Below are positions 36,384 to 47,895 of a DNA stretch of 64,000 nucleotides, piece by piece; position 1 is the first letter of the stretch; every line of letters begins with the position of its first letter. The stretch covers positions 108,345,501 through 108,409,500 of the forward strand of contig JASDFA010000020.1 of assembly GCA_035772735.1 (NCBI GenBank), in the 5' to 3' direction. The notes beneath the pieces were generated by a model. That model saw only the letters and a list, made by a program, of their open reading frames with translations, had not been told where the DNA came from and did not search any database. The translations under genes and the position numbers were made by a program. The DNA is from Datura wrightii (Eukaryota; Streptophyta; Magnoliopsida; Solanales; Solanaceae).

Positions 36384-37560
36384 GCCTCCATGCTGAGTGA
36401 ATGGAAGAAGGAATGGCAATGGAAATAGCCACGACAATGGCAATGGAAATGGGCATTAGCAAGCCCCACCAACACCAACTGATCCTATGCCCGAGCAGGT
36501 CACTCATGCCGAGTTTAGAGTGTCATTTTAGATATTGGCACAGGCGATGACCTCTTAGGCCAATCAGGCAGCGGTGGCTCATGTTCCTCAAAATGGGAAC
36601 GCAACAATGGCTAGATATTGAGACTTTATCAGGATGAATCCACCTGAGTTTCTGGGGTCGAAAATGGATGAGGACATGAGTATATTGAGGAGCTACAGAA
36701 GATCACCTAGATTATGGGGGTGACTGGATAGAAGAGTGTGGATTTAGCCTCCTACCAGCTAAAGGGGGTTGCTTACATATGGTGCCGCCAATGGAAGGAT
36801 GATAGGGCAGTGAAGGCAGTTCTCGTGAGTTGGGATGAGTTCGTGACTACCTTTTTAAATAGGTTCTTCCCTAGGAAGTTGAGGGAGGTGAAGGCCGCGA
36901 AATTGGTCAACTTGAAGCAGTACCACAGGACTATCCAAGAGTATACCTTGGAGTTTACCCGGCTGTCCAAGTATGCACCAGAGATGGTTATGGATCAGAG
37001 GGATCGTATGAGTAGGTTTGTGAATGAAATATCAGGCTTATTGGTTAAAGAGTGCAGGACTGCTATATTGAACAGTAATCTAGACATCTCACGATATTAT
37101 ATACGCCCATCAGATAGAGGCAGATCAGATAAAGGAGAAGGAGAGAGAGGCCCTGAGGGTCAGGACAGGGAGTTACAGACAGTTTCAGTAGAGGTCCAGT
37201 GAAGGACACCGTCAGCAGTCTCACTAAAGGTCATCAGCCCCAGTGCCATCATTAGCAAGTGTTCCGTCCAGATCTAGGCATGATCAGCGGGGTAGAGCAT
37301 CAAGCTCCAAAGATTAGGGGAGCATGTCAATAGAGCCCAGCATTCCAATTTGTGACAGGTGTGATAGGAGGCACACTAAAGAATTTTAAGCAGGTTTAGG
37401 TGCATGTTTCGGGTGTGGGAAGCCTGGACACTGGCTTAGATACTGCCCTTCAACCAGACAGGGTCGAAGTAGAGGCTGTGACCCAACCACCAGTTCAGTA
37501 GCTCTACCAGCACGCTCAGCTCAGCGGGTGCATCCACTAGTGTAGGTGGTGGCCAGCGTC
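36384..37560 (+). pseudogene. TE-G gag, broken
   Basis: Starts near 36384 (MPP, then a stop) followed by an Asn/Gly/His-rich segment. Gag core is open at 36738-37202: DLASYQLKGVAYIWCRQWK, FLNRFFPRKLREVKAAKL, EYTLEFTRLSKYAPEMV. The CCHC knuckle CFGCGKPGHWLRYC is complete near 37410. TAG at 36529-36531 replaces Gln a few codons before the site mutated in TE-C, TE-D and TE-L. Further stops lie between 36600 and 36740. Confidence 0.87.
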
Positions 37561-37639
37561 AGAACAGATTTTGTGCCCTCTCATCTCATCGGGAGCAGGA
37601 GGTCTCTCCAGATGTGGTCACTGGTTTGTTATGAGTATT

Positions 37640-38230
37640 CCATCTTAATGTATATGCATTTTTAGATCTAGGGGTTACCTTATCTTTTATGACTCCCTAT
37701 ATTGCTATTAGTTTTGGAGTCAGTCCCAAAATACTATCAGAACCCTTCTCAGTCTCTACTCCATTCGGTCACTCAGTTATAGCTCAATGGGTATACCTAA
37801 ATTTTCCTATCACAATACTTCAGAAAGTCACCTCAGCCGATCTAGTAGAGTTATACATGACCAATTTTGATGTTATCTTCGGTATGGATTGGTTCCATGC
37901 AGGTTATGCCTCGGTAAATTGTAGAATCCATATGGTAGAGTTCCAATTCCCTAGTGAGCTAGTTCTAGAATGGAAAGGTAGTTCATTCGTGCCTGTAGGT
38001 CGCTTTGTTACCTATCTTAAGGCCAGGAAGATGACTTCCAAAGGCTGCATGTACCATCTAGTTTGAGTTAAGGATGCAACATCCGGGACCCCAACTCTTT
38101 AGTTAGTTCCTATAATATGTGAGTATCCCGAGGTGTTTCTTGATGATCTACCAGGTGTCCTTCCCAAGCGGGATTTGACTTTGGTATCGACCGTATCCTT
38201 GATACACAGCCTATGTCCATTCCTCCTTAA
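37640..38230 (+). pseudogene. TE-G protease region
   Basis: Aspartic protease with the triad read as DLG (FLDLGVTLSFMTPY). The frame is open from 37689 to 38066, including VIFGMDWFHAGYASVNCR, FPSELVLEWKGSS and YLKARKMTSKGC. TGA at 38064-38066 stands for Arg and TAG at 38100-38102 for Gln. It has the ~19-codon part that TE-C lacks. Confidence 0.85.
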
Positions 38231-39278
38231 ATAATGGCTCCATCTGACCTAAAGGAGTTGAAAGAGCGGTTGAAATATCTCCTAGATAAGGGTTTCATAT
38301 GGCCTAGTAAATCCCCTTGGGGTGCACCGGTTCTCTTTGTTTGAAAGAAGGATGGATCTCTCAGAATGTACATTGATTATCGGTACTTGAACAAGGTCAC
38401 AATTAAGAAAAAGGATGCCCTCCCCAGGATTGATGACTTGTTTGAAAAACTTCAGGATACTAAGTGCTTCTCAAAGATAGACCTCAAATTCGGATATCAT
38501 CAGCTCAGAGTTAGAGAGAGTGACATTCTGAAGACAACTTTCAGGACTCAATATGGTCACTATGAGTTCCTAGTTATGTCTTTTGGACTAACGAATGCTT
38601 CTATAGCTTTTATAGATTTGATGAACAGGGTGTTCAAGTTGTTTTTAGATATGTTTGTGATTGTTTTCATAGATGATATTCTCATATACTCACGGAGGGA
38701 GGAGGAGTATGCTGCTCATTTAAGGATTGTGCTACATACTATCAAGGATTGCCAGTTATTTCCTAAATTCAGAAAGTGTGACTTTGGTTGAACTCAGTAG
38801 CTTTTTTGGGTCATGTGGTGTCAAGCGAGGATGTGTAGGTAGACTATCAAAATATAAAGGAGGTGAAGAATTGTCCAAGACCAGTTAATCCTTTAGATAT
38901 CAGGAGCTTCTTGGGTTTAGCTGGCTACTATAGGGGATTCATTGAAGGATTTTTGTCCATTGTAGCACCATTTACTAAGTTGACGCAACAGAAAATAAAA
39001 TTTTAGTTGTCAGATACCCGTGAGAAGAGTTTTTAGGAGTTAAAGACTCGACTCACTTTAGCCCCAGTATTGACTCTACTTGAGGAAATGGATGGATTCG
39101 TTGTGTATTGTGATGCGTCTAGGGTTAGTCTTGGTTGTGTGTGGATGCAGCATGGTAAGGTCATTATGTATGCCTCTAGACAACGTAAGGCTCATGAGAA
39201 GAATTACCCAAAGCATGACTTAGAGTTGGCAGCAGTGGTGTTCACATTGAAGATTTGGAGACACTACTTGTATGGGGT
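38231..39278 (+). pseudogene. TE-G reverse transcriptase and RNase H start, cut by TE-H
   Basis: RT motifs: KKDGSLRMYIDYRYLNKVT, SKIDLKFGYHQLRV, SFGLTNASIAF, and catalytic FIDDILIYS (about 38680), which keeps both Asp. TGA at 38342-38344 stands for a basic residue, and frame changes occur near 38790. TAG at 39004-39006 and 39034-39036 replace Gln. RNase H opens with VVYCDASRVSLGCV and ends inside WRHYLYGV at the TE-H boundary. Confidence 0.9.
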
Positions 39279-41491
39279 TGTAATACCCCGAAAGCCCTAA
39301 GCTCAGGCCCAAGGGTTGAAATAGAGGAAACAGGAATTTCTACACCAAGTCACAAGACGAGTCGTCCAGTGACCCGTGAGGTGCACCACGAGTTGTTAGG
39401 TGACTCGTGGGGTGAAGAAAAGTTGGTTGGATTTTTGAAAGCTGATCACGATACAAGCCATGGCTCATGGTCAGGGTAACGGGTCGTGGAGTCAGCCTTG
39501 GTCAGGAGTTGGGTTGAAGATGGAAATTTTGGGCAGTGAATCAAATGACTCATCACCACGAGTCGTCCCTCAAGCGACGAGTCATCCAGTCCCTCATTAG
39601 GACTGGCAGTGTGTTTTTCCTTGTGAATCTATTAAGGGCTTTTCCATAATTCCTAAGTACTTAAGACCTAAACTACGTCATTTTAAGCTCATATAAGTGT
39701 TTTTTAATAGGGTTTAGCTCATTCTAAACCTATCCCTCTCCATGCATGCAAGCCTAGAAGTTCCTAAGGGTGATCAAGCTTAGAAATTTATCAAGTCTTC
39801 TCCAATTTCTTTTGGGAATTCAAGAAGGTCAGGAAATCATAAGTACCCAGGTATTTAGGGTTATGAATGGGTGTATCCACCAACTCCCATACACGATTCC
39901 TTCTCAAAGTCATGGAAATTCCAAGTTGATGAATCTATGGGGTTTTAACCCAACTTGTGAATTCTCTAATTATCTATCATGGGTATACTCTATTCATGTT
40001 TCTAATGTTGAATTATGTTTAATGGGTAATTTTATAATGTTTTCAATTACAATTCATGTTTTCAAAGTTTTACAAATTATGATGGCCAATTATGAAAGTT
40101 CATGAAAAGATGAGATCATGATATATGTTTCTAAGTATAATGAGATGTTTATGGTACAAGTATGATTCGAATTACCCATGACTATATTCATGTTTTTATA
40201 TCAAAGTCTATTTCAAGTATGTTTAAGATTAGGCAAGCCCATACGATCAAGTATGTCTCATGATTTATCTCAAGTTCATGTTGTTAGCTTACCACATGGA
40301 TTCTGGAGTCTAGGCTCCCCCTTTTCATCTTGTGGTATAGTTTGGACCAAGGCTCCTCATGTTATGTTTTCAGATTTTTTATATCATGTTATGATTCAGC
40401 TTCATCACTAGACGATGGTTCATCTTCATGGAAACACGATGGAACGTATATGCATGTTTTTGGGAGTTGTGTGTACATGAGCAGGCTCCGTAAGATCCAG
40501 TATTAGTGAACTAGATAAAACAAAATCAAGTAGCATCGAGTAGGCTAAGGGTCAGTCAACCTTGTGCCTCAGAACGACACGCCAACATAGGTATGATCAG
40601 ATAATTTGGGACCTCCCTTGTGAGCTTCCCCTGCTCCATAGGGCCTTCAGCTTGATATCGATACCATGGTAGCGTCCTTAGCCCTAGCAAGGCTTTGGAT
40701 GGCTCTTCCCACTTGAGTATAATAGTCGGGACCACGTAATCTCTATTGTGGTAATGTCGGTTATATGACGAGTCTCCCATTGTTCCTCATGATTTCAGTT
40801 ATGCATGTTCATTAGTCATGATATTATGTTTTCAGTACGTTTGACCCAATATTCGATTTCTTATGAATAATCAGTTTTAGCTTTGGGTCATTCGATTCAG
40901 TTATGATATTCAGTTATATTTAAATCATGTATTCAGATGATAGCATGCAAGCCCAACTCTCAGACTCTTATAATGAAATATTTTATGATATGCGTGATCT
41001 CTAATTTTACTTACTTAGAGATTTAATTACCTTGCATACTTGGTACATTTCACGTACTGACCGTATACTCTACATTGTATCTTTTCATGATACAGGCCCG
41101 ATATTCAGGTTCAGTCCCACCATTAACCAGATCCTCATAGTAGCACCTCCATCCAGAGTTGATGAGTCCTTATCCTTCAAGGGCCCTTTTTTTATCAATT
41201 GTATTCAGTATGTTTAGTTCAGTCTTTATTGAGTTAGTTGGTGTCTTGTCCCTTCAACTCGTTAGTATGTAGAGGCTTATCAGATATGGTATATTTTTAA
41301 TTTCAGATCGCTATTATGTATTCAAAATATTTGATGTTATCAGATTTCCAGACTTCCGCTATTTTATATATGTTATACCTTCACATTATTATGTTGATTT
41401 TAGATGTCATGTTCATGCCATGGGTCAACTTGGAGCCTCTCGGATTTCTTTGTCCCATATCTCAATTCAGGACAATGTTCAGATCGTTACA
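39279..41491 (+). repeat. TE-H 5' LTR
   Basis: Starts TGTAATACCCCGAAAGCC and ends GATCGTTACA (2213 bp). Palindrome cluster at about 39345-39600 (ACGAGTCGTCC, CCACGAGTTG, ACGAGTCATCC). Then CTATTAAGGGCTTTTCC near 39619, the same box seen in TE-A. The rest is AT-rich. Confidence 0.9.
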
Positions 41492-41495
41492 AACT

Positions 41496-41507
41496 TAGTA
41501 TCAGAGC
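41496..41507 (+). other. TE-H primer binding site, initiator Met tRNA
   Basis: TAGTATCAGAGC, one difference from TGGTATCAGAGC, four bases after the LTR end. Confidence 0.88.
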
Positions 41508-41696
41508 ATTAGGTTTTGAAGTTTCCTAGGGTGTCTGAAAGCCGCGTTAGGTAGAGTCTTTTTCATAGGTGTGAAGAGTGTCATACTTATGACGAAGAGG
41601 CTATGAAATGTTATTGCAAATGTTTCCTTCTTTCATGATCTATGTCATGCGATGACATTTCTTTCTATCCTTCTAACTAGTGCTATACATGTTTGT

Positions 41697-41866
41697 AGAA
41701 TCAGGCCTCCTCACTAAGTTAACGGAAGAAGAAATAGAAACGACCACGAGAATGGTAATGGGGATGGGCACCAGCAAGCTCCACCAGCCCCCGAGGATCA
41801 TGAGCCCGAGCAGGTGGCCCATTCAGAGTTTAGGGCTGCCATTTAGATGCTAGCTCACGCTCTTGT
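41697..41866 (+). pseudogene. TE-H gag N-terminus, truncated
   Basis: The N-terminal low-complexity start of gag (near 41697) and the segment corresponding to EFRAAIQMLAQAL of relatives, with TAG at 41844-41846 for Gln. It breaks off at about 41866. No ATG of the family is kept. Confidence 0.7.
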
Positions 41867-42330
41867 GTTGAAATTGATGAATGGAAGTTTTGAAGATAGT
41901 TATGTGTATATTAGATTAATTGATTATACCAAACAATATCATGAGATTTTAATGCTCAATTTGAGAGTTTTGGGTTATTTTGTTTTGTTTGAGAAAAAGC
42001 AAAAGTTCAAGCTTGAGGGTTCTGATAAGTTGGTAAATCACCAACTTATTCATTCTTTTTCTTGTGCTTTATGCTTCCTTAAGGATAATCAATATCCTAA
42101 ACTAACATATTTTGTTGTATTTCAGGTAAAGGAGTATTCGAGGATGATATAAGATAAAAAAATGGAGTAAATTTAGAAAAATCAGAGGTGAATTGAAGAT
42201 TGAGAGTTGAAGAAGAACAAGAGAAGAAATTGTTGATAGTTCGTGCAACGAACTAAGTTTGTGCCCACGAACATGAAGAAAACAAAATGGATGAAGAAGA
42301 TGAGTTATTCCTCACTCCATAAAGTACTTC
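41867..42330 (+). mobile_element. TE-I: Athila-like 3' end, internal tail and LTR start
   Basis: A purine-rich tract near 42005-42020 (AAGTTCAAGCTTGAGGG) is followed by an LTR start, TGAT then AAGTTGGT and ACCAACTT palindrome arms (42027-42047). It is the same arrangement as insert X, of a related family. A dyad GTTCGTGCAACGAAC (about 42240-42254) and GTTTGTGCCCACGAAC (about 42259-42274) follow. The LTR fades out near 42330. Confidence 0.65.
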
Positions 42331-42939
42331 ATGCTCCACAAATTCAACAATAGAAGCACTAGTTTATTTTAATGAGCTAGCCCATGCCCAGAGTTTTAAG
42401 AATGAGGTTTGTTCAACCCCTTGGTGCCACTTAATCTAGAAATCAAAAGGCCTTTACACAAGCTGACACAGATGGAAGATGATTAGGTTAATGAGAATGA
42501 TAAACTAGCAATGCATAAATATGTTAAAGAACAGGAAAAATCTATGTTTAACTAAGATCAATGTAAACTTGCTTAGCTATTGCCCTTTTGGTTTGGTTGG
42601 CACTTAGCTCCACACTTAGTTTCCCTTTATCGCCTAGGAAATGCATAAAGCTTACTAGATTCTGTCAATGCAAATATGTGGGAATTCCAGTATATTGAAT
42701 TTGTGAGACTTATCTGCACCACTCTTTCATTTAGCTGCTTCAACAATGCTACAACCTTAGAAAATGAAACTATTGACTGCCTGTAACCCTAAAATTCAGA
42801 AGGGTCATTTTGTAAACAAAGAGTTAGAAGAACTCAACTTTTGAGGGAGAAGGAAAAAAAAGGAAATTGTTTAACATTTTCACTTGATATCCAATAGGAT
42901 CATTGTTCAGGTGGTCGCTCTATATTTGAACAATGTATT
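42331..42939. other. Unassigned sequence
   Basis: About 600 bp between TE-I and TE-J with no ORF, no terminal structure and no similarity I can recognise to the other elements here. Base composition is ordinary. It could be decayed LTR or a scrap of host sequence. Confidence 0.5.
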
Positions 42940-43062
42940 CAATGTTCTCTGATAATAGTCAATCCAAATGCTATGCAACTAGACACAAGAAAAATATACT
43001 AGAAGGAGTGCGACTACTCATTAGAATGAAATGAATATGGGTAACCTTGCATCTCTATTAGC
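42940..43062 (+). pseudogene. TE-J gypsy pol fragment, left of TE-K
   Basis: The last ~40 bases (MNMGNLAS) and the weak match before them resemble the RNase H to integrase linker of gypsy pol. If TE-K and one copy of its target duplication are taken out, this frame runs directly into 59162 onward. The left limit is uncertain. Confidence 0.55.
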
Positions 43063-43431
43063 TGATGTCGGAAAAACTACACCTCGTGATGAGATATAAA
43101 GCGATTGATGTCAAATATAGAACCCAACAAAGGTTGGGGGTCGATCCCACAGGGAATATGGAAGGATGTAGAAGAACGCTAGTATTTATGATTTTGAGTC
43201 AATTATCTCCTAAAAATGGGGAATTTGTAAAAGTAACAAGAAATATTTTTGAGAGAAAGTGAAAGTTAATTCCAAATTAATGTAACTAACTAGGGTGAGT
43301 GTTCATCATGACTTCATAACCACAAAGCATTTTATATTAGTGATTTATTCCAGTGCTTAGTATGCAATATCAGTAAGTTAGCTTCACCTAAATGGTTAGT
43401 CCCCTATTTAGATGAATATCACCATGCAACT
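43063..43431 (-). repeat. TE-K LTR copy A, left piece
   Basis: Matches 57712-58075 closely (GAGATATAAAGCG, GAACCCAACAAAGGTTGGGG and GGTTAGTCC). It is cut at 43431 by TE-L; CAACT is duplicated on both sides. Copy A is the 3' LTR of the minus-strand element. Confidence 0.92.
43427..43431. repeat. Target-site duplication of TE-L, left copy (CAACT)
   Basis: CAACT here and at 53062-53066. The uninterrupted site is preserved in the other LTR of TE-K (GCAACTTGGTCCG, near 58075), which proves the insertion point. Confidence 0.95.
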
Positions 43432-45742
43432 TGTAATACCCCGTAGAGACCTAAGAATAGACCTGGGAGTTTAATTTAGAAAGTGTAGAAAACTGGCAAA
43501 AACATCACAGAACGGGCGACCCAATGACTCATGGTTGGATACCACAAGTCCTCGAAAGCAGTCATGGAATGGGGGGTTCAGGGAAATAGTGGTGACAACA
43601 GACGGTGTAATGATTTGTTGTCAGGAACAACGAGTCATTTTTACCAGTCGTTGGAAGGACTGAGCTTAGGCTGGGGGAGGAACAATGGGATATCCCACGA
43701 TTCGTGGTGAGAATTAATGGCCCATTGTTTCTAGTCGTTGTTTGAGGGTCGAAAATTTCAGTGCATTCAACGGATAGAGACCACGACTTGTTGGAAGGCA
43801 CTACGAGTCGTGGTGAGGCTCGTGGAAAGGAAACTCAGATTGGTTAAGGAGTTGACGACGGTCGATTCAGCGACCCGTTGTTTGATTTAATGACTCATCC
43901 TGATGAGTCGTGGGAAGGACCTAAGACAGGTCATGAGGCAATGGACCCAAAGACTCAATACCACGAGTCATGGTGTCGAGCAACGACCCGTTGGATTGGT
44001 CATTGGTCCGCCCGAAGCAGTTTTCAGGAAATTTTATTAAGGGTATTTCCAACTTTTCCATGCTTTGAGACCCTAAACTATGTCATCTTGTGTATTTTTT
44101 TTGAGTTGGATAAGATGAGTTAAGTCCTTTATGCATGCCCATTCTCATGCAAAAGCTTAGAAAGATTTCTTTGGGAGATTCAAGGTCTTCTTCCCCAAAT
44201 TTCCATCAATTTCTTTGTGGGTATTCAAGGAACCTCAAAATCAATCCATTCCCAGGTATGTAGGGTTTTAAAATGGGTGAAATTCTTCCTCACCCATGCC
44301 CAAAATTCAATTTAAATCATGAATCCTTCTATCAAAGTCTATGAGGTTTTACTGAAATGCATGAAAATGTGATTTCTCTTTATGGATTTGATTTAATTGA
44401 GTTTTAATTATTGAATTATGAATGATGGGAAGATTTTACATTATTTTCCTTAAAAATCATGCTTCAATCTTTTAAATCGAAAATGCTCATTTGATGAAAG
44501 TTCATGGAAGTTATGATTTATGATGAATACTCTATATTTTTTAGTTTATTGATGATGTAAAAGCATGATTCCAAACTCTCACGTTTATGAGCATATTTTG
44601 AAAGTATTAAATATGATGAAGTATTGTGAAATTCCCACATGTTGAAGATGATTTGTGATTTATCAAGTAAATTACATGATTTATTGATTTATTATGTTGG
44701 CCAATGAAAAGGGCCTATGATTCTTGGCTAAGCATGTTTTAAAGGGAACCCATGATGATAAATGTTATATTCTAGCCAATGAATCTTAATGCATGATGAT
44801 ATTGATTTATGTATGAGCCTATATGCATGTTTTTTGGAGCCATGTCTAGCACTGAGCAGCCCGACATTCAAAGGACTATGCCGGTGTCTAATAACCACGT
44901 GCCACAATGAGTGTCTAAATGATATGATGTATTGATAATGATCCCCTCAAATGTGATATCTCTCCTAATGCATGACCCTCGCCTGGCAAGCCAGGTCAGC
45001 TCTGCCCACTTATAGGGAGATAGTGGGGCATCATGAAAGGCTCTACCATGATGGTTTCGGTTATGATGAGTCCTCACATTGTTCCTCATGTTTTATGCAT
45101 TGTTATGTTTATGTTTTTAGCTCAAGTTATGTTTTGATAAAGTTTACTTAAGATTACGAAAATGAATGATTATGATTGATTTGAAAGTCTTGAGCCTTAT
45201 GTTTTATTATGAAGATTTGATGTAAGCATAATGTCCTTCTCTTATATTTATTTATGAGTTTTATTTACTCTAAAATGTCCGTTTTACTTACCCTGCATAC
45301 TCGGTATATTTCACGTATTGACCGCATACTTTCTATGTTGTATCATTTCATGATACAGGGTCCAGATCTCAGGCTCATCCTCACCCTTAGTCCATCTCAT
45401 CTTACGCTTTCATCTTATTGGTGAGTCCTCATGTTCCAAGGGTCATTTGATAGTCTTTCATGTTATAAATGTTTCAGTATTAGTAAGGTTAGTTGGGGAA
45501 GTTTTCCCATCAACCCATCTTATGTATTAGAGGCTTTCAGACAAGTATGTAATGCTCAGCTCTGTATATGTCTAGTATTTCCTGATGTTATGCTATAATT
45601 AAGTTTCTGCTATGTTTTTTATGATTATCATTCTGCTTATTTGAATGAGATTAGTTGTATGCATGTGCCATGGGTCGACTTTGGGTCTCTCGGGGTCCCT
45701 TGTCTCATGTCTATGATCCGGGTGTACGTTTGGGTCGTGACA
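43432..45742 (+). repeat. TE-L 5' LTR
   Basis: TGTAATACCCCGTAGAG start and GGGTCGTGACA end, 2311 bp. Palindrome cluster at about 43500-44015 with more than ten ACGAxTCGT or related words (ACGAGTCGTGG at 43804-43814, GATGAGTCGTGGG near 43900). The TTATTAAGGGTATTTCC box follows at about 44034. It contains extra segments of about 16 and 37 bp in the cluster relative to the 3' LTR. Confidence 0.95.
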
Positions 45743-45746
45743 AACT

Positions 45747-45758
45747 TGTTATCAAAGC
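45747..45758 (+). other. TE-L primer binding site, initiator Met tRNA
   Basis: TGTTATCAAAGC against TGGTATCAGAGC, two differences, four bases after the LTR end. Confidence 0.88.
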
Positions 45759-45951
45759 AATAGGTTTGAAGTGTCCTAGGGTGTCTAAAATTCGCGTTAA
45801 GTAGAGTCTTTTTCATGGGTGTGAAGCGCGCCATACTTATGACAAAGAGGCTACTAGACGTTTAGGAAATGTTCCCTTCTTTCATTTTCTATGCCGTGCG
45901 ATGAAAAGCCTTTCCATCCTTCTAATTCATGTGATTCGCGATTGCAGAATT

Positions 45952-47106
45952 ATGGCTCCTAGAAGAATGAACCGAAGAAGGAATGGAAATGAAGGCCACG
46001 GAGATGGCAATGACCATGGGCATCAGCAAGCCCCACCTGTTCAGGAGCCCAGGCATCAGAGCCAGCTGCCCACGTTGAGTTTTGGGCGGCTATTCAAATA
46101 TTGGCGTAGACCTTGACCGTTCAGGTCATCCAGAAGGCTATTGCGCAGGTCCTACAAAATGGCAATGCAATGGAAGGTCAGATTAGAGACTTCTTGAGGA
46201 TGAACCCTCCTGATTTTACGGGGTCAAAGGTGGACGAGGATCCACACGAGTTTATTGAAGGGATCTTGAAGGCCACTCAGGTTATGGGGGTGACAAATGG
46301 GGAGTGTGTACTTGGCCTCTTATCAACTAAAATAGGTCTCTCATATTTGGTACAAACAATGGAAGGACAGCGGGGCAGTGGAGCTGGGATGAGTTCCACA
46401 TGGCCTTTCTCGATAGGTTCTTCCCTTGAGAGATGAGGGAGTTGAAAGCAACTGAGTTTATGAACCTCAAGCAGGGAAAGATGATAGTGATGGAGTATTC
46501 GCTTGAGTTCACTCATTTGTCAAGGTATGCCCCAGAGTTAGTGATGTATCAGAGGGCGCGGGTGAGCCGATTCGTTCATGTTGTGGCTGGTTATTTAGAT
46601 AAGGATTGTGGGACTTCTATGCTCCATCAGGATATGGACTTTCCTCGCATAGTGTTGTATGCCCAGCAAATGGATGCGGCTCATGCGAGGGAGAGGGAGG
46701 CAAAGAGGGATAATATGGACAGTCGTGGGTTTTCATATTAGAGGTCCGACAGTGCTACCCTCCACAGTTTCAGCAGAGGTCACTAGCCCCAGCACCATCA
46801 TCAGCTAGTGTTCCATCAAGGCCCAAGAGTGATCAGAGGAGCAGGGCTTCAGGGTTGAGGGATCAGAGGGGCACCCAGTTAGAGTATACCTCTCCAGCCT
46901 GTGTGAAATACGGCAAGAGTCATGCCAGGGAGTGCTTGCTCAGTTTAGATATTTGTTATGGGTGTGGTAGATCTGGGCACATGCACCAAGCATTCCCATA
47001 TGCTAGACAGAGTGATGATAGGGGTTGTGCACAGTCCACCAGGACAGCGGCAGCTCCATCCCGTTTCGCTCCGCAGGGAGCATCGACTAGTAGAGGTGGT
47101 GGATAG
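45952..47106 (+). pseudogene. TE-L gag, broken
   Basis: The start ATG at 45952 opens MAPRRMNRRRNGNEGHGDGN. The core follows (KVDEDPHEFIEGILKATQVMG; RELKATEFMNLKQGKMIV; EYSLEFTHLSRYAPELV). The zinc knuckle is CYGCGRSGHMHQAF, where the last Cys is Phe, and the upstream C-x2-C has Tyr. TAG at 46107-46109 replaces Gln at the position also mutated in TE-C and TE-D. There are further frame changes near 46310, 46430 and 46740. Confidence 0.9.
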
Positions 47107-47154
47107 TGCCAAAACCGATTCTATACCCTTCCCTCGTGCCAGGAGCAGGAGACT

Positions 47155-47895
47155 TTGCCAGACGTGGTCACCGATATGTTACGTGTCTTTCATATTGATG
47201 TCTATGCTTTGTTAGATTCGGTATCTACCTTGTCTTTCGTGACTCCTTACATTGCTAGTAGCGTTGGAGTTAGTCCCGAGACCTTGTCAGAACCGTTTTC
47301 AGTTTCGACCCCTGTTGGTGATTCAGTCATAGCTAGACGAATATATAGAAAATGCCCGGTCATTGTGTTGTACAAGGTTACCTCCACAGACCTTGTAAAG
47401 TTAGCCATGACTAACTTTGACATTATTATTAGCATTGATTGGTTGTTCGCATGTTACGCTTTGATTAATTATAGGACCCGTACGGTGGAATTTCATTTTT
47501 CAAGTGAGTCAGTGTTGGAGTGGAAAGGTAATTCGGCAGTACTAGCAGGTCAGTTTATTTCCTATCTTAAGGCCAGAAAGATGATCTCTAAAGGTTGCAT
47601 GTACCACCTAGTTAGGGTTAAGGATGTGGAGACCGAGACCCCGACTATTCAGTCAGTTCCGGTGGTGTGCGAATATCTGGAGGTGTTTCCTGATGATTTT
47701 CTCGGTGTTCCTCCGAAGAGGGAAATTAATTTTGGTATTGATCTATTACTCGATACGCAGCCTATCTCTATTCCTCCCTACAGGATAGGCCCAGCCAAAC
47801 TAAAGGAATTGAAGGATCAGTTAAAGGATCTATTGGATAAAGGCTTCATTAGATCGAGCCAGTCTCCATGGGGTGCACCAGTTCTATTTTTTTAA
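47155..47895 (+). pseudogene. TE-L protease and RT N-terminus
   Basis: A 246-codon open stretch. The protease active site is DSV (LLDSVSTLSFVTPY), without the Gly of D-x-G. Then FDIIISIDWLFACYALINYRTR, SVLEWKGNSAV and the pre-RT linker (VFPDDFLGVPPKREINFGID). The RT start LLDKGFIRSSQSPWGAPVLFF ends at TAA 47893-47895, just before KKDGS. Confidence 0.9.

Larger units (their letters stand above)
33714..39278 (+). mobile_element. TE-G: Ty3/gypsy chromovirus, 5' two thirds
   Basis: 5' LTR (33714-36172), degraded primer site, gag, protease, RT and the first part of RNase H in + order. It is cut at 39278 by the LTR of TE-H. The missing integrase, chromodomain and 3' LTR are not found elsewhere in the window. 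The base before the LTR run is CATAC, a possible target duplication without visible partner. Confidence 0.9.
39279..41866 (+). mobile_element. TE-H: Ty3/gypsy chromovirus, 5' LTR and gag start only
   Basis: Inserted in RNase H of TE-G. The 5' LTR 39279-41491 is followed by the primer site, a leader and the first gag codons, then a sudden change near 41866 to Athila-like sequence (TE-I). The rest of the element and the far half of TE-G are absent. The simplest reading is a deletion joining TE-H to TE-I. Confidence 0.88.

Noticed and set aside
41847..42152. 101-codon open frame that could be a new small gene
   Set aside because: It starts in TE-H gag and runs over the joint into the TE-I tail and LTR. 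It has no domain and is a by-product of the joint.
43500..44015. Clustered short repeats that look a little like a CRISPR array
   Set aside because: Word length and spacing vary, there are no constant-length spacers, the DNA is plant retrotransposon LTR, and the words are palindromes of 9-12 bp.
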